A stretch of DNA of 64,000 nucleotides. Origin: Pseudomonas sp. NCCP-436. GTDB lineage: Bacteria > Pseudomonadota > Gammaproteobacteria > Pseudomonadales > Pseudomonadaceae. The stretch spans positions 150,239-214,238 of the forward strand of contig NZ_BPLZ01000007.1 in assembly GCF_019656335.1 (NCBI RefSeq). The letters run 5' to 3'. The notes under the pieces were generated by a model that searched no databases, had not been told where the DNA came from, and saw only the letters and a program-made list of their open reading frames with translations. This document shows positions 11,489 to 20,073 of the stretch, piece by piece. Position numbers and translations under genes: made by a program. Position 1 is the stretch's first letter. Every line of letters starts with the position of its first letter.

Positions 11489-11707
11489 TCAGCGCCTCGG
11501 CTTGCGCAGTATGCGCCAGGCGCACCAGGCCAGCACCAGCAGTGCGACGATGCGCTGACCGGTCAGGCCCGGGGTGACGCTGGTGTCGGGGCCGTGGGGA
11601 ATCGTCCGCAGCAGGCGGATAGCGATTTCCTGGTCGTGCAGCAGCACCGCCAGCGCCAGGCTGCCCAGCAGCAGATAGGGCAAGTGACTGTAGATTAAGT
11701 CCTTCAT
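11489..11707 (-). CDS. Small membrane protein translationally coupled to rsmD
   Basis: A 72-residue protein with two hydrophobic stretches: YLLLGSLALAVLL near residues 11-23 and IVALLVLAWCAWRIL near residues 53-67. A basic C-terminus (RKPRR) follows. Its ATG overlaps the rsmD stop codon as ATGA, so it is coupled to rsmD translation. A longer open frame continues upstream inside rsmD, but that part is a shadow. Function unknown; the layout suggests a two-helix inner-membrane protein. Confidence 0.72.
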   Translation of the reverse strand: MKDLIYSHLPYLLLGSLALAVLLHDQEIAIRLLRTIPHGPDTSVTPGLTGQRIVALLVLAWCAWRILRKPRR

Positions 11708-12303
11708 CCGCGTTGCCACAGGGCGTAATGCACCTGACCGGTGTGTTTCTCGCGGTGCAGGCGCCAGTTGCCGGGCAGTCCCAGGCTCGAAGGTGCGCTT
11801 TCGCTCTCGGTATAGATCCAGGCGTCGGGAGCCAGCCAGTCCTGGGTTTCCAGCAGTTGGCAGGCGCTCTGCAGCAGGTTCTGGTGGAATGGCGGGTCGA
11901 GCAGGACAACATCGAACTGGCGCAGTGGCTGACCAGCCAGCAGTTGCAGTGCATCGGCGTGGCGGACATCGCCAGTGGTGCACCGTAGTGTGGCCAGGTG
12001 TCCGCGCAGGGAGGCTACCGATGCCGGGTTGAGGTCACAGGCCAGGCCGCTGGCTGCTCCGCGCGACAGCGCTTCAAGGAGCAGGGCGCCGCTACCGGCG
12101 AAGGGGTCGAGCACGTGGGCGCCTTCGATGTAAGGCGCCAGCCAGTTGAACAGCGTCTCGCGTACCCGGTCCGGCGTTGGGCGCAGGCCTGGGCCATCTG
12201 GGAAGGTAAAGCGTCGTGAACGCCACTGACCGCCGATGATGCGCAGCTGACCCAGGCCGCCGTGCTTTCCGGCCGGGCCTTTGGGCGGTGTACGGGCACG
12301 CAT
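11704..12303 (-). CDS. rsmD: 16S rRNA (guanine(966)-N(2))-methyltransferase
   Basis: A 199-residue SAM-dependent methyltransferase that modifies G966 of 16S rRNA during 30S assembly. Visible motifs are the N-terminal RIIGGQWRSR, the SAM-binding VLDPFAGSGALLLEALSRGA near residue 65, and the catalytic N6/N2-methylase motif DPPFH near residue 136. RPTPDRVRETLFNWL is a strong RsmD signature. Its start codon overlaps the stop of the upstream M16 peptidase gene by one base (TGATG), and its stop overlaps the next gene (ATGA). Confidence 0.95.
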   Translation of the reverse strand: MRARTPPKGPAGKHGGLGQLRIIGGQWRSRRFTFPDGPGLRPTPDRVRETLFNWLAPYIEGAHVLDPFAGSGALLLEALSRGAASGLACDLNPASVASLRGHLATLRCTTGDVRHADALQLLAGQPLRQFDVVLLDPPFHQNLLQSACQLLETQDWLAPDAWIYTESESAPSSLGLPGNWRLHREKHTGQVHYALWQRG

Positions 12304-13763
12304 CAGTGTGGCACCGTCGAGGGCTGTTCAGCCGGGCGTTCGGTGGGCGGCGGCAGTTCCTGTTGCGCCACGGTCGGGCCGGCGGTGACCACCACCAGAG
12401 CCTCGGGGGCCAGATGTCTGGCCATCGCCGCTTTCACCTGCTCGGCGGTCAGGTTCTGCACATCGCGCATGAAGTCGTCCAGGTAGTTCAGCGGCAGATC
12501 ATAGAACCCCATCGAGGCAAGTTGTCCGACGATATCGGCGTTGCTGGCGGTGGACAGCGGGAAACTGCCGGCCAGCTCGCGCTTGGCATTATCCAGCTCC
12601 TGCTGGGTCGGGCCGTCACGCAGGTAGTCGGCCAGCAGTTGCTTGACCAGTGCCAGGGTGCCTTCGCTCAGTTCGGCGCGGGTCTGCAGGTTGATCATGA
12701 ACGGGCCGCGCGCCTGCATGGCGCTGAAACCGGAGTAAACACCGTAGGTCAGGCCACGCTTTTCGCGCACCTCGCTCATCAGTCGAGTGCCGAAACCGCC
12801 ACCACCGAAGATCTGGTTGCCCAGATAGAGCGCGGCGTAGTCCGGGTCACGGCGGTCGATACCGAGTTGGGCAATCATCAGGTGAGTCTGGTTGGACGGA
12901 AACTCGATATGGCTGTTGGAAGGGGCGGGAGTCTGTGGCTGGGCGATCTTCGGCAGTGCCGGGCCTTTGGGCAGGGCTGCGGAAATCTGGGCGGCGATGG
13001 CTTCGGCCTCGTTGCGCGAGAGGTCGCCGACCAGAGCGATCACCGCATTGCCGGCGGTGTAGGCGCGGGCATGGAAGGCCTGCAGCTGCTGGCGGCTGAT
13101 GGCCGGAACCGACTGCTCGGTACCGTCACTGGGGTGGGCATAGGGGTGCTCACCGTACAGCCGGCGGAACAGTTCCAGGCTGGCCAGCTTGCCTGGGTTC
13201 TGCTTCTGGTACTCGAAGCCGGCCAGCAGCTGGTTCTTGATCCGCGCCAGCGCATCCTCCGGGAAAGTGGGCTTGCCCAGAACCTCGGCGAACAGCGCCA
13301 TGGCCGGTTCGCGTTGTTCGCGAGCACTGAGGCTGCGCAGGCTGGCCACGGCCATGTCGCGATAGGCGCCGTTGGCGAATTCGGCGCCAAGGTTTTCGAA
13401 GCCGGCGGCAATGGCGCCGACATCCTTGCCCGGTACCCCTTCGTTGAGCATGGCGTTGGTCAACGCGGCAAGTCCTGGCACGTCACCGTCGTGGCTGCTG
13501 CCGGCGGCGAAGGTCAGGCGCAGGTCGAACATAGGCAGCTCATGAGCTTCGACGAACAGCACCTTGGCGCCCTGGGCCGTTTGCCAGGTCTGGATATCCA
13601 GGGTGCGGCGGGTGGGCGCCTTGTCGTCGAGGGCAGCCAGCGACTGCAGCTTGGCGGCATCGCCTGTCACTGCACTGTCGGACAGACTGGCGCAGGCGCC
13701 CAGCGCCAGGGTAGTGGACAGAACCAGGCCGAGCAGGCCCAGGCGGCGTTGCTCAGTCTTCAT
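12303..13763 (-). CDS. M16-family peptidase-like protein lacking the zinc motif (lipoprotein)
   Basis: A 486-residue member of the M16 (pitrilysin/MPP) family. A signal peptide with lipobox LALGACASL (Cys near residue 24) predicts an envelope lipoprotein. The beta-sheet segment that normally precedes the zinc site is present (LRLTFAAGSSHD), but the following helix reads GLAALTNAMLNEG, with no HXXEH, so it is probably catalytically inactive. It overlaps the active M16 gene upstream by 11 bases. Such pairs form heterodimers in which the inactive partner helps bind substrate. A GAGGAG site supports the start at 13763. Confidence 0.87.
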   Translation of the reverse strand: MKTEQRRLGLLGLVLSTTLALGACASLSDSAVTGDAAKLQSLAALDDKAPTRRTLDIQTWQTAQGAKVLFVEAHELPMFDLRLTFAAGSSHDGDVPGLAALTNAMLNEGVPGKDVGAIAAGFENLGAEFANGAYRDMAVASLRSLSAREQREPAMALFAEVLGKPTFPEDALARIKNQLLAGFEYQKQNPGKLASLELFRRLYGEHPYAHPSDGTEQSVPAISRQQLQAFHARAYTAGNAVIALVGDLSRNEAEAIAAQISAALPKGPALPKIAQPQTPAPSNSHIEFPSNQTHLMIAQLGIDRRDPDYAALYLGNQIFGGGGFGTRLMSEVREKRGLTYGVYSGFSAMQARGPFMINLQTRAELSEGTLALVKQLLADYLRDGPTQQELDNAKRELAGSFPLSTASNADIVGQLASMGFYDLPLNYLDDFMRDVQNLTAEQVKAAMARHLAPEALVVVTAGPTVAQQELPPPTERPAEQPSTVPH

Positions 13764-15111
13764 GACGGGACTCCTCGGGCAGAATATGGGCGACACTCAG
13801 GCGGTCGCGGACAAAAAAGGTGCGGGCAGCCTGCTGAATGTCGGCCGGGGTGACGGCCTCCAGTTCGGTCAGTTCCTGGTCGCTCAGGCGCCAGGACAGA
13901 CCGACGGTTTCCAGCATGCCGATGCTGGTGGCCTGGCTGGTGATGGAGTCACGTTCGTAGACCAGGCCGGCGATGACCTGGGCGCGCACACGGGCCAGTT
14001 CCTCGGCAGAGGGCGGCGTTTGCTGCAGTGCCCGCAGCTCGCGCCAGAGGCCGGCTTCGGCCTCTTCCAGGGTTCTGCCCTTCTGCACGTTGGGCGTCGC
14101 CGAGAGGACGAACAGGCTGTCGCCACGGGTGAAGGCGTTGTACCAGGCGCTGGCGCCGGACACCAGTTCCTCGCCGCGTTCCAGGCGTGCGGACAGGCGT
14201 GCGCTGTAACCACCATCGAGCAGGGCCGCGGCCAGGCGCAGGGCGTAGACCTGGCGTGGCGTTTCGCTGGTGGCCAGACCGGGCACGTTGAAGCCCATCA
14301 GCAGGCTTGGCAGTTGAGTCTTGAGATAGAGTGTGGTGCGCCGTTCGCCCGCTGCCGGAAGTTCCAGTGGCAGCTTGGCCGGCGGTACCGTGCGGCGCGG
14401 AATGTCGCCGAAGTGGCGCTGAACCTGGGTGCGGACCTCGTCGGCAGTGACGTCGCCGACGATCACCAGGGTGGCGTTGTTCGGCGCGTACCACTTCTGG
14501 TACCAGGCACGCAGATCCTCGATATCCATGCGTTCGAGGTCGGCCATCCAGCCAATGGTGGGAATGCCGTAGCCGCTGGCCGGGTAGGCCATCGCCTTGA
14601 AGCGTTCGTAGGCCAGTGAGGCCGGACGATCATCAGTGCGCAGACGACGCTCTTCCTTGATGACCTCGATTTCACGGGCGAACTCGTCGGCCGGTAGTTG
14701 CAGGGCGGCCAGGCGGTCGGCCTCCAGCTCCAGGGCTACGTCCAGGCGGTCGCGGGCCAGAACCTGATAGTAGGCGGTGTAGTCGTCGCTGGTGAAGGCG
14801 TTTTCCTCGGCACCCAGCTCACGCAGGATGCGCGAGGCTTCACCGGGGCCGAACTTGCGGCTGCCCTTGAACATCATGTGTTCGAGGGCGTGGGACAGAC
14901 CGGTGGAACCGGGCGTCTCGTAGCTGGAACCGACCTTGTACCAGAGCTGGGAGACCACTACCGGGGCGCGGTGATCTTCGCGGACTATGACCTTCAGGCC
15001 ATTGTCCAGGCTGAATTCGTGGGTGGGTTGAGCAGGGGCGGCAAGCGCTACCAACGGCACGCAAAGTGCGCCGAGAAGCAGGCCGAAGGTTCGGCGGGCA
15101 ATGGCATTCAT
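13753..15111 (-). CDS. M16-family zinc metallopeptidase (active partner)
   Basis: A 452-residue periplasmic protease. A signal peptide covers residues 1-24 (MNAIARRTFGLLLGALCVPLVALA). The inverted zinc motif HXXEH appears as GLSHALEHMMFKG near residue 75, and the distal glutamate lies in FAREIEVIKEERRLRTDDR near residue 150. The open frame extends to 15987, but that part is antisense to ftsY and carries no signal; the start at 15111 gives a proper signal peptide. It is divergent from ftsY. The substrate is unknown, probably small peptides in the periplasm. Confidence 0.9.
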   Translation of the reverse strand: MNAIARRTFGLLLGALCVPLVALAAPAQPTHEFSLDNGLKVIVREDHRAPVVVSQLWYKVGSSYETPGSTGLSHALEHMMFKGSRKFGPGEASRILRELGAEENAFTSDDYTAYYQVLARDRLDVALELEADRLAALQLPADEFAREIEVIKEERRLRTDDRPASLAYERFKAMAYPASGYGIPTIGWMADLERMDIEDLRAWYQKWYAPNNATLVIVGDVTADEVRTQVQRHFGDIPRRTVPPAKLPLELPAAGERRTTLYLKTQLPSLLMGFNVPGLATSETPRQVYALRLAAALLDGGYSARLSARLERGEELVSGASAWYNAFTRGDSLFVLSATPNVQKGRTLEEAEAGLWRELRALQQTPPSAEELARVRAQVIAGLVYERDSITSQATSIGMLETVGLSWRLSDQELTELEAVTPADIQQAARTFFVRDRLSVAHILPEESRHED

Positions 15112-15252
15112 CGAAAGTCTGACCTGTCGGATGAGCCGGGCGGTCGTACCGCCGGCGGGCGAAGAGGTGCTAGGATACCCCATCCTTTTCCGGGGTGGCT
15201 GGTCAAGGCTTTGCAGCCTGTAACGAGCGCCCATTTGAGATGCAAGCGACCC

Positions 15253-16530
15253 ATGTTTGGTTCCAACGACGACAAGAAGTCGCCGGCCGAGGCCGGCCCA
15301 CAGAACGCGCCAGTGACCGAAGAAAAGAAGTCTCTGTTCAGTTGGTGGCGCAAGAAGCCTGCCACGGCTGCGCCGACAGAGCCGGAGCAGGTCGAGCAGC
15401 CGGCAGTGGAAACACCCGTTGAGAGTGTCGAGTCTGTCAGCGTAGTGCCCGAGCCTGTACTGGCCGCAGAGCCTCCAACCGAAGTGACTGGCGAGCCCGT
15501 GCAGGCCGAGGTACAGGCGCCTGTCCCGGATGCCCTCCCGGCTCAGCCGGTGGAGCCGGAGTCGCCGCCGGCACCGGCTGCGCCTGCCACTCAGGAGAAG
15601 CCCAGCTTTTTCGCTCGCCTCAAGCAGAGCCTGTCGAAGACCAGCGCCAGCATCGGCGAGGGTATGGCCAGCCTGTTCCTCGGCAAGAAGGCCATTGATG
15701 ACGACCTGCTCGACGAGTTGGAAACCCGTCTGCTCACCGCCGACGTTGGCGTTGAGGCCACTACCGCGATCATCGGCAACCTGACCAAGCGCGTGGCGCG
15801 CAAGGAACTGGCCGATAGCGGCGCACTGTACAAGGCGCTGCAGGAAGAGCTGGTGACCCTGCTCAAGCCTGTCGAACAGCCACTGGTCATTGATACTTCC
15901 AGGCAGCCTTATGTAATTCTCGTTGTGGGCGTCAATGGTGTCGGCAAGACCACCACCATCGGCAAGCTGGCCAAGAAGCTGCAGCAAGACGGCAAGAAGG
16001 TCATGCTCGCCGCCGGCGATACCTTCCGCGCCGCGGCCGTGGAACAGCTACAGGTCTGGGGCGAGCGCAACAACATCGCGGTCATCGCGCAGCACACCGG
16101 CGCCGATTCGGCCTCGGTGATCTTCGACGCGGTGCAGGCTGCCAAGTCCCGTGGCATCGATGTGCTGATCGCCGATACCGCCGGGCGCCTGCACACCAAG
16201 GACAACCTGATGGAAGAGCTGAAGAAGGTCCGTCGGGTGATCGGCAAGCTGGACGAGACGGCTCCGCACGAAGTGCTGCTGGTGCTCGACGCCGGCACCG
16301 GGCAGAACGCCATCAGCCAGGCCAAGCAGTTCAACCAGACGGTGAACCTCACCGGCCTGGCGCTGACCAAACTCGACGGCACCGCTAAGGGCGGTGTCAT
16401 CTTCGCCCTGGCCAAGCAGTTCGGCCTGCCGATTCGCTACATCGGCGTGGGCGAGGGCATCGATGACCTGCGCCCGTTCGAGGCGCAGGCTTTCGTCCAG
16501 GCACTCTTCGAGGAGCGTGAGCGCGGATGA
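15253..16530 (+). CDS. ftsY: Signal recognition particle receptor FtsY
   Basis: A 425-residue SRP receptor GTPase that docks ribosome-nascent-chain/SRP complexes at the membrane. The first 120 residues form an acidic A domain rich in Pro, Glu and Val. The N domain follows (about 120-210), then the NG GTPase domain with GVNGVGKTTTIGKL (G1), DTAGR (G3) and TKLDG (G4). The true start is MFGSNDDKK at 15253, not the much longer open frame. The stop overlaps ftsE by four bases (ATGA). Order ftsY-ftsE-ftsX-rpoH is conserved in gammaproteobacteria. Confidence 0.97.
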   Translation: MFGSNDDKKSPAEAGPQNAPVTEEKKSLFSWWRKKPATAAPTEPEQVEQPAVETPVESVESVSVVPEPVLAAEPPTEVTGEPVQAEVQAPVPDALPAQPVEPESPPAPAAPATQEKPSFFARLKQSLSKTSASIGEGMASLFLGKKAIDDDLLDELETRLLTADVGVEATTAIIGNLTKRVARKELADSGALYKALQEELVTLLKPVEQPLVIDTSRQPYVILVVGVNGVGKTTTIGKLAKKLQQDGKKVMLAAGDTFRAAAVEQLQVWGERNNIAVIAQHTGADSASVIFDAVQAAKSRGIDVLIADTAGRLHTKDNLMEELKKVRRVIGKLDETAPHEVLLVLDAGTGQNAISQAKQFNQTVNLTGLALTKLDGTAKGGVIFALAKQFGLPIRYIGVGEGIDDLRPFEAQAFVQALFEERERG

Positions 16531-17195
16531 TCCGATTCGAGCAGGTCGCCAAGCGTTATCCCAATGGCCATGTCGGGCTGCACGAGCTGACTTTCCGCGT
16601 TCGCCCCGGCGAATTTCTCTTCGTCACCGGACACTCCGGTGCCGGTAAGAGCACGCTGTTGCGCCTGCTGCTGGCCATGGAACGTCCCACCAGCGGCAAG
16701 CTGCTGCTGGCCGGGCAGGATCTTTCGACCATTACTACGGCGCAGATTCCCTTCCTGCGCCGGCAGATCGGTGTGGTGTTCCAGAACCACCAGTTGCTGT
16801 TTGATCGCAGCGTCTACGACAACGTCGCTTTGCCGCTGCAGATTCTCGGCTTGTCCAAGCCGGAAATCGCCAAGCGCGTCGGCGCAGCGCTGGAGCGTGT
16901 CAGCCTGAGCGACAAGGCTGCGCAGGCGCCGGGCGACCTGTCCACCGGGCAGCAGCAGCGCGTCGGCATCGCGCGCGCCATCGTCCATCGTCCGGCCCTG
17001 CTGCTGGCGGACGAGCCAACCGGTAACCTCGACCCGCGCCTGGCCGCCGAGATCATGGGCGTGTTCGAGGACATCAATCAGCTGGGCACCACGGTGCTGA
17101 TCGCCAGCCACGACCTGGCGCTGATCGCACGCATGCGTCAGCGCATGCTCACCCTGCAACGCGGTCGCCTGATCGGTGACGGGGAGGCTGCCTGA
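16527..17195 (+). CDS. ftsE: Cell division ATP-binding protein FtsE
   Basis: A 222-residue ABC ATPase. Walker A is GHSGAGKST near residue 36, the Q-loop FQNHQLL near residue 88, the signature STGQQQRV near residue 138 and Walker B LLLADEPTGNLD near residue 158. With FtsX it forms the complex that activates periplasmic murein hydrolases at the septum. It overlaps ftsY by four bases and ftsX by one (TGATG), so the three genes are tightly coupled. Confidence 0.97.
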   Translation: MIRFEQVAKRYPNGHVGLHELTFRVRPGEFLFVTGHSGAGKSTLLRLLLAMERPTSGKLLLAGQDLSTITTAQIPFLRRQIGVVFQNHQLLFDRSVYDNVALPLQILGLSKPEIAKRVGAALERVSLSDKAAQAPGDLSTGQQQRVGIARAIVHRPALLLADEPTGNLDPRLAAEIMGVFEDINQLGTTVLIASHDLALIARMRQRMLTLQRGRLIGDGEAA

Positions 17196-18211
17196 TGAGC
17201 GCATCGAAGATGCCCACGCCGCAACCGGCCGAGCGGGTCGGCGCGGCGCCGCGCAACAAGGTGGTGGATCGTCCGGCGGATGACCCGGATTTCCGCACGC
17301 TGTTTCATGCCTGGTTGGAAAGCCACCGTGCCAGTCTGGTGGATAGCCTGCGTCGGCTGGGTCGCCAGCCGGTTGGCAGCTTCTTCACCTGCCTGGTGAT
17401 GGCGGTGGCGCTGAGCCTGCCGATGGGGCTGTCGCTGCTGCTGGACAACATCGAGCGGCTGGGGGGATCCTGGCAGCGCGCGGCGCAGATTTCCCTGTTT
17501 CTCGAGCTTTCCGCCAACGACCGTGATGGTCAGGCACTCAGTGAACAGATCGCGGCGATGGATGATGTCGCTGCAGTCGATTGGATCAGTCGCGAGCAGG
17601 CGCTGGATGAGTTTCAGCAACTGTCCGGCCTTGGCCAGGCGCTCAAGGAACTGCCGGAGAACCCGCTGCCCGGCGTAGTGCTGGTCACTCCCAGGGAAGT
17701 TGACAAGGCCAAGCTGGAGTCCTTGCGCCAGCGCCTGGCAGAACTGCCCAAGGTGGAGCAGGCCCAGCTTGATCTGGTCTGGGTGGAGCGTCTGACGGCC
17801 ATTCTCAAGCTGGGCGACCGTTTCGTCTTCGGCCTGAGCGTGCTGCTGGTTCTGGCCCTGCTGCTGGTAATCGGCAATACCATTCGCCTGCATATCGAGA
17901 ACCGGCGTGCGGAGATTGAGGTGATCAAGCTGGTCGGTGGTACCGACGGCTACGTGCGCCGCCCCTTCCTTTACATGGGGGCGCTCTATGGCTTCGGTGC
18001 CGGCATATTTGCCTGGCTGCTGCTGGCATTCGGACTGGATTGGCTGAACGATGCTGTAGTACGTTTGGCAGGTTTGTACGGCAGTGACTTCGCTCTTGGT
18101 GGAGTGCCGTCAGCCGACGGCTTTTACCTGCTGCTTGGCGCCGTGTTGTTGGGCTATATTGGAGCCTGGCTGGCGGTGGCCCGGCACCTGAGTGAACTGG
18201 CGCCGCGCTAA
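17195..18211 (+). CDS. ftsX: Cell division protein FtsX
   Basis: A 338-residue membrane protein, partner of FtsE. A long cytoplasmic N-terminus (about 70 residues) leads into TM1 ([20 protein letters not shown]). A periplasmic loop of about 130 residues follows, then three helices in the C-terminal FtsX permease domain: [38 protein letters not shown] and [19 protein letters not shown]. The loop binds murein hydrolase activators in related bacteria. It is followed by rpoH after 142 bases. Confidence 0.95.
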   Translation: MSASKMPTPQPAERVGAAPRNKVVDRPADDPDFRTLFHAWLESHRASLVDSLRRLGRQPVGSFFTCLVMAVALSLPMGLSLLLDNIERLGGSWQRAAQISLFLELSANDRDGQALSEQIAAMDDVAAVDWISREQALDEFQQLSGLGQALKELPENPLPGVVLVTPREVDKAKLESLRQRLAELPKVEQAQLDLVWVERLTAILKLGDRFVFGLSVLLVLALLLVIGNTIRLHIENRRAEIEVIKLVGGTDGYVRRPFLYMGALYGFGAGIFAWLLLAFGLDWLNDAVVRLAGLYGSDFALGGVPSADGFYLLLGAVLLGYIGAWLAVARHLSELAPR

Positions 18212-18280
18212 AAGCGCACGGCAGTCGGTCGAAGGTGTACCGCAAACCCTTGTATTGATTGGGGTCTACTGTCTGACACG

Positions 18281-18307
18281 GAACTTATCCACAGTCTCGG
18301 CGTCAGA
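18281..18307 (+). promoter_or_regulatory. AlgU/RpoE-type promoter of rpoH
   Basis: GAACTT at 18281-18286, a 16-base spacer and TCAGA at 18303-18307 match the extracytoplasmic-stress sigma factor consensus. P. aeruginosa rpoH is known to have an AlgU-dependent promoter, so envelope stress would raise heat-shock sigma. The start codon is 47 bases downstream. Confidence 0.72.
18285..18293 (+). promoter_or_regulatory. Perfect DnaA box overlapping the rpoH promoter
   Basis: TTATCCACA matches the strongest DnaA box exactly and shares its first two bases with the -35 element of the AlgU-type promoter. DnaA is known to repress rpoH promoters in E. coli; extending this to this organism is inference. 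Confidence 0.6.
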
Positions 18308-18353
18308 TAGTGCAGTGCTTAACTGCATGAGTTTTGTGAATCGGAGGATTCGA

Positions 18354-19208
18354 ATGTCCACTTCCTTGCAGCCTGTTCATGCTCTGGTTCCTGGTGCCAA
18401 CCTGGAAGCATACGTGCATGCCGTAAACAGCATTCCGCTGCTGACGGCCGAGCAGGAGCGTGAACTGGCCGAAAATCTCTACTATCACCAAGATCTTGAG
18501 GCCGCCCGGCAGATGGTGCTGGCTCACCTGCGCTTCGTGGTACACATCGCGCGTAGCTATTCGGGTTATGGCCTGTCGCAGGCTGATCTGATCCAGGAAG
18601 GCAACGTCGGCCTGATGAAGGCGGTCAAGCGCTTCAATCCGGAAATGGGCGTGCGCCTGGTGTCTTTTGCGGTGCACTGGATCCGGGCGGAAATTCACGA
18701 GTTCATCCTGAAGAACTGGCGCATCGTCAAGGTGGCTACCACCAAGGCCCAGCGCAAGCTGTTCTTCAATCTGCGCAGCCAGAAGAAGCGTCTGGCCTGG
18801 CTGAACAACGACGAAGTCACCGCCGTGGCCGAAAGCCTGGGTGTTGAGCCGCACGAAGTGCGCGAGATGGAAAGCCGTCTGACTGGTCAGGACATGGCCT
18901 TTGACCCGGCCAGCGACGCCGATGACGACAGTGCTTTCCAGGCGCCGGCCCATTATCTGGAAGATCATCGTTACGACCCCGCCCGCCAGCTTGAGGACGC
19001 CGACTGGAGTGACAGCTCCAGCAGCAACCTGCATGAGGCGCTGGAAACCCTCGACGAACGTAGCCGTGACATCCTCTACCAGCGCTGGCTGGCCGAGGAA
19101 AAAGCCACGCTGCATGACCTGGCGGCCAAGTACAACGTTTCTGCCGAGCGTATCCGACAGCTGGAGAAAAACGCGATGAACAAGCTCAAGGGTTGTATGG
19201 CTGCCTGA
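18354..19208 (+). CDS. rpoH: RNA polymerase heat-shock sigma factor RpoH (sigma-32)
   Basis: A 284-residue group-3 sigma-70 factor. Region 2 includes the core-binding and -10 recognition segment [36 protein letters not shown] (residues about 58-93, quoted only by span: region 2.1-2.2). The RpoH box QRKLFFNLR is near residue 131, and region 4 has the helix-turn-helix [20 protein letters not shown] near residue 252. The frame is open further upstream, but GGAGG just before 18354 fixes the start. It directs heat-shock transcription and follows ftsX, with its own promoter region. Confidence 0.97.
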   Translation: MSTSLQPVHALVPGANLEAYVHAVNSIPLLTAEQERELAENLYYHQDLEAARQMVLAHLRFVVHIARSYSGYGLSQADLIQEGNVGLMKAVKRFNPEMGVRLVSFAVHWIRAEIHEFILKNWRIVKVATTKAQRKLFFNLRSQKKRLAWLNNDEVTAVAESLGVEPHEVREMESRLTGQDMAFDPASDADDDSAFQAPAHYLEDHRYDPARQLEDADWSDSSSSNLHEALETLDERSRDILYQRWLAEEKATLHDLAAKYNVSAERIRQLEKNAMNKLKGCMAA

Positions 19209-19222
19209 GCTGAGCATCACTG

Positions 19223-19251
19223 AAAAAGCCGCATGGAAATGCGGCTTTTTT
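19223..19251 (+). terminator. Rho-independent terminator of rpoH
   Basis: AAAAAGCCGCAT at 19223-19234, loop GGAA, then ATGCGGCTTTTTT. The stem is a perfect 12 base pairs ending in a T run, 15 bases after the rpoH stop. Confidence 0.95.
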
Positions 19252-19401
19252 ATGTCGGGCGTCGAGCCTCAGGGCGGCCGAAATGGCCGAAAAACCGGCG
19301 GTTACGCTGTGTAAACGGGGATTTCGGAGTCTATTGCCGCGGGGCATGATCGCAGCTCAGATGACTCTATTCGGAGTCTTTGTCACTGCGAGGAAATCGT
19401 C

Positions 19402-20073
19402 ATGACGCGACCACTCTATGGCCTGGCTGTGCTGCTGGGTCTGGCCTATATCCTGCTGATCGCGCTGCAACCCTATCCGCTGAGCTGGTTGCTGAAGATG
19501 ACCCCGATGCTGATCTACGCCGTGTTGGTCTGGCGCCATCTGGGAGGAGCGGCAGGCGCCTGTCTGGGGCTGGGCTTTGGGGCTGCGTCGGCAGGAGATT
19601 TTTTTCTCGACTACGGTAATCGGGACGGCCTGTTCATCCAGGCGCTGCTGGCTTTTCTGGTCAACCAGATCGCCTTTGCCGTGGGTTTTTTCCTGCTCAG
19701 TCGAGGTGGCCGCTGGCATTGGTCACGCAGTGTCCCGGTGCTGGTCTATGGATTGCTGCTGGCAGTCTGGATGGTGCCGGCAGCACAGGGGCTGGAGCTG
19801 GCTGTCGGTCTCTATCTGGCCTGCCTGCTGGTCATGGCGATTTGTGCCGGTCGGGTGGAGACGCGTCCGGGTGCGCTCTGGCTGGGGGCGATGCTGTTCG
19901 TGCTGGCGGATTCTCTGATAGGTCTGAACAAGTTCGTGATGCCCTTTGAACATTCGACGCTGATCATCGTCAGTTGCTATTTCAGCGGGCAGTCGCTGAT
20001 CGCCTGGGGCTTGCTCAGCCGCCCTGCCGGTCTTGCGGCAACTAGCCGGATGTCTGCGGTTTCAGTCGGTTGA
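19402..20073 (+). CDS. YhhN-family membrane protein (lysoplasmalogenase-like)
   Basis: A 223-residue integral membrane protein with about eight hydrophobic helices. It belongs to the YhhN/TMEM86 family, whose animal member hydrolyses lysoplasmalogen. Conserved acidic residues appear in GAASAGDFFLDYGN near residue 62 and in FVLADSLIGLNKF near residue 172, the likely active-site aspartates. GAGGAA precedes the ATG. Upstream are two copies of TTCGGAGTCT (19323-19332, 19370-19379). Bacterial substrates are not established. The 3' end overlaps mtgA by 32 bases, tail to tail. Confidence 0.82.
   Translation: MTRPLYGLAVLLGLAYILLIALQPYPLSWLLKMTPMLIYAVLVWRHLGGAAGACLGLGFGAASAGDFFLDYGNRDGLFIQALLAFLVNQIAFAVGFFLLSRGGRWHWSRSVPVLVYGLLLAVWMVPAAQGLELAVGLYLACLLVMAICAGRVETRPGALWLGAMLFVLADSLIGLNKFVMPFEHSTLIIVSCYFSGQSLIAWGLLSRPAGLAATSRMSAVSVG

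Noticed and set aside
12288..13853. 521-residue plus-strand frame across the M16 gene
   Set aside because: It is antisense to a clear M16 lipoprotein gene and its translation has no domain; long shadows are expected in GC-rich DNA.
15112..15987. N-terminal extension of the active M16 peptidase
   Set aside because: The extension lies antisense to ftsY, and a proper signal peptide begins at 15111.
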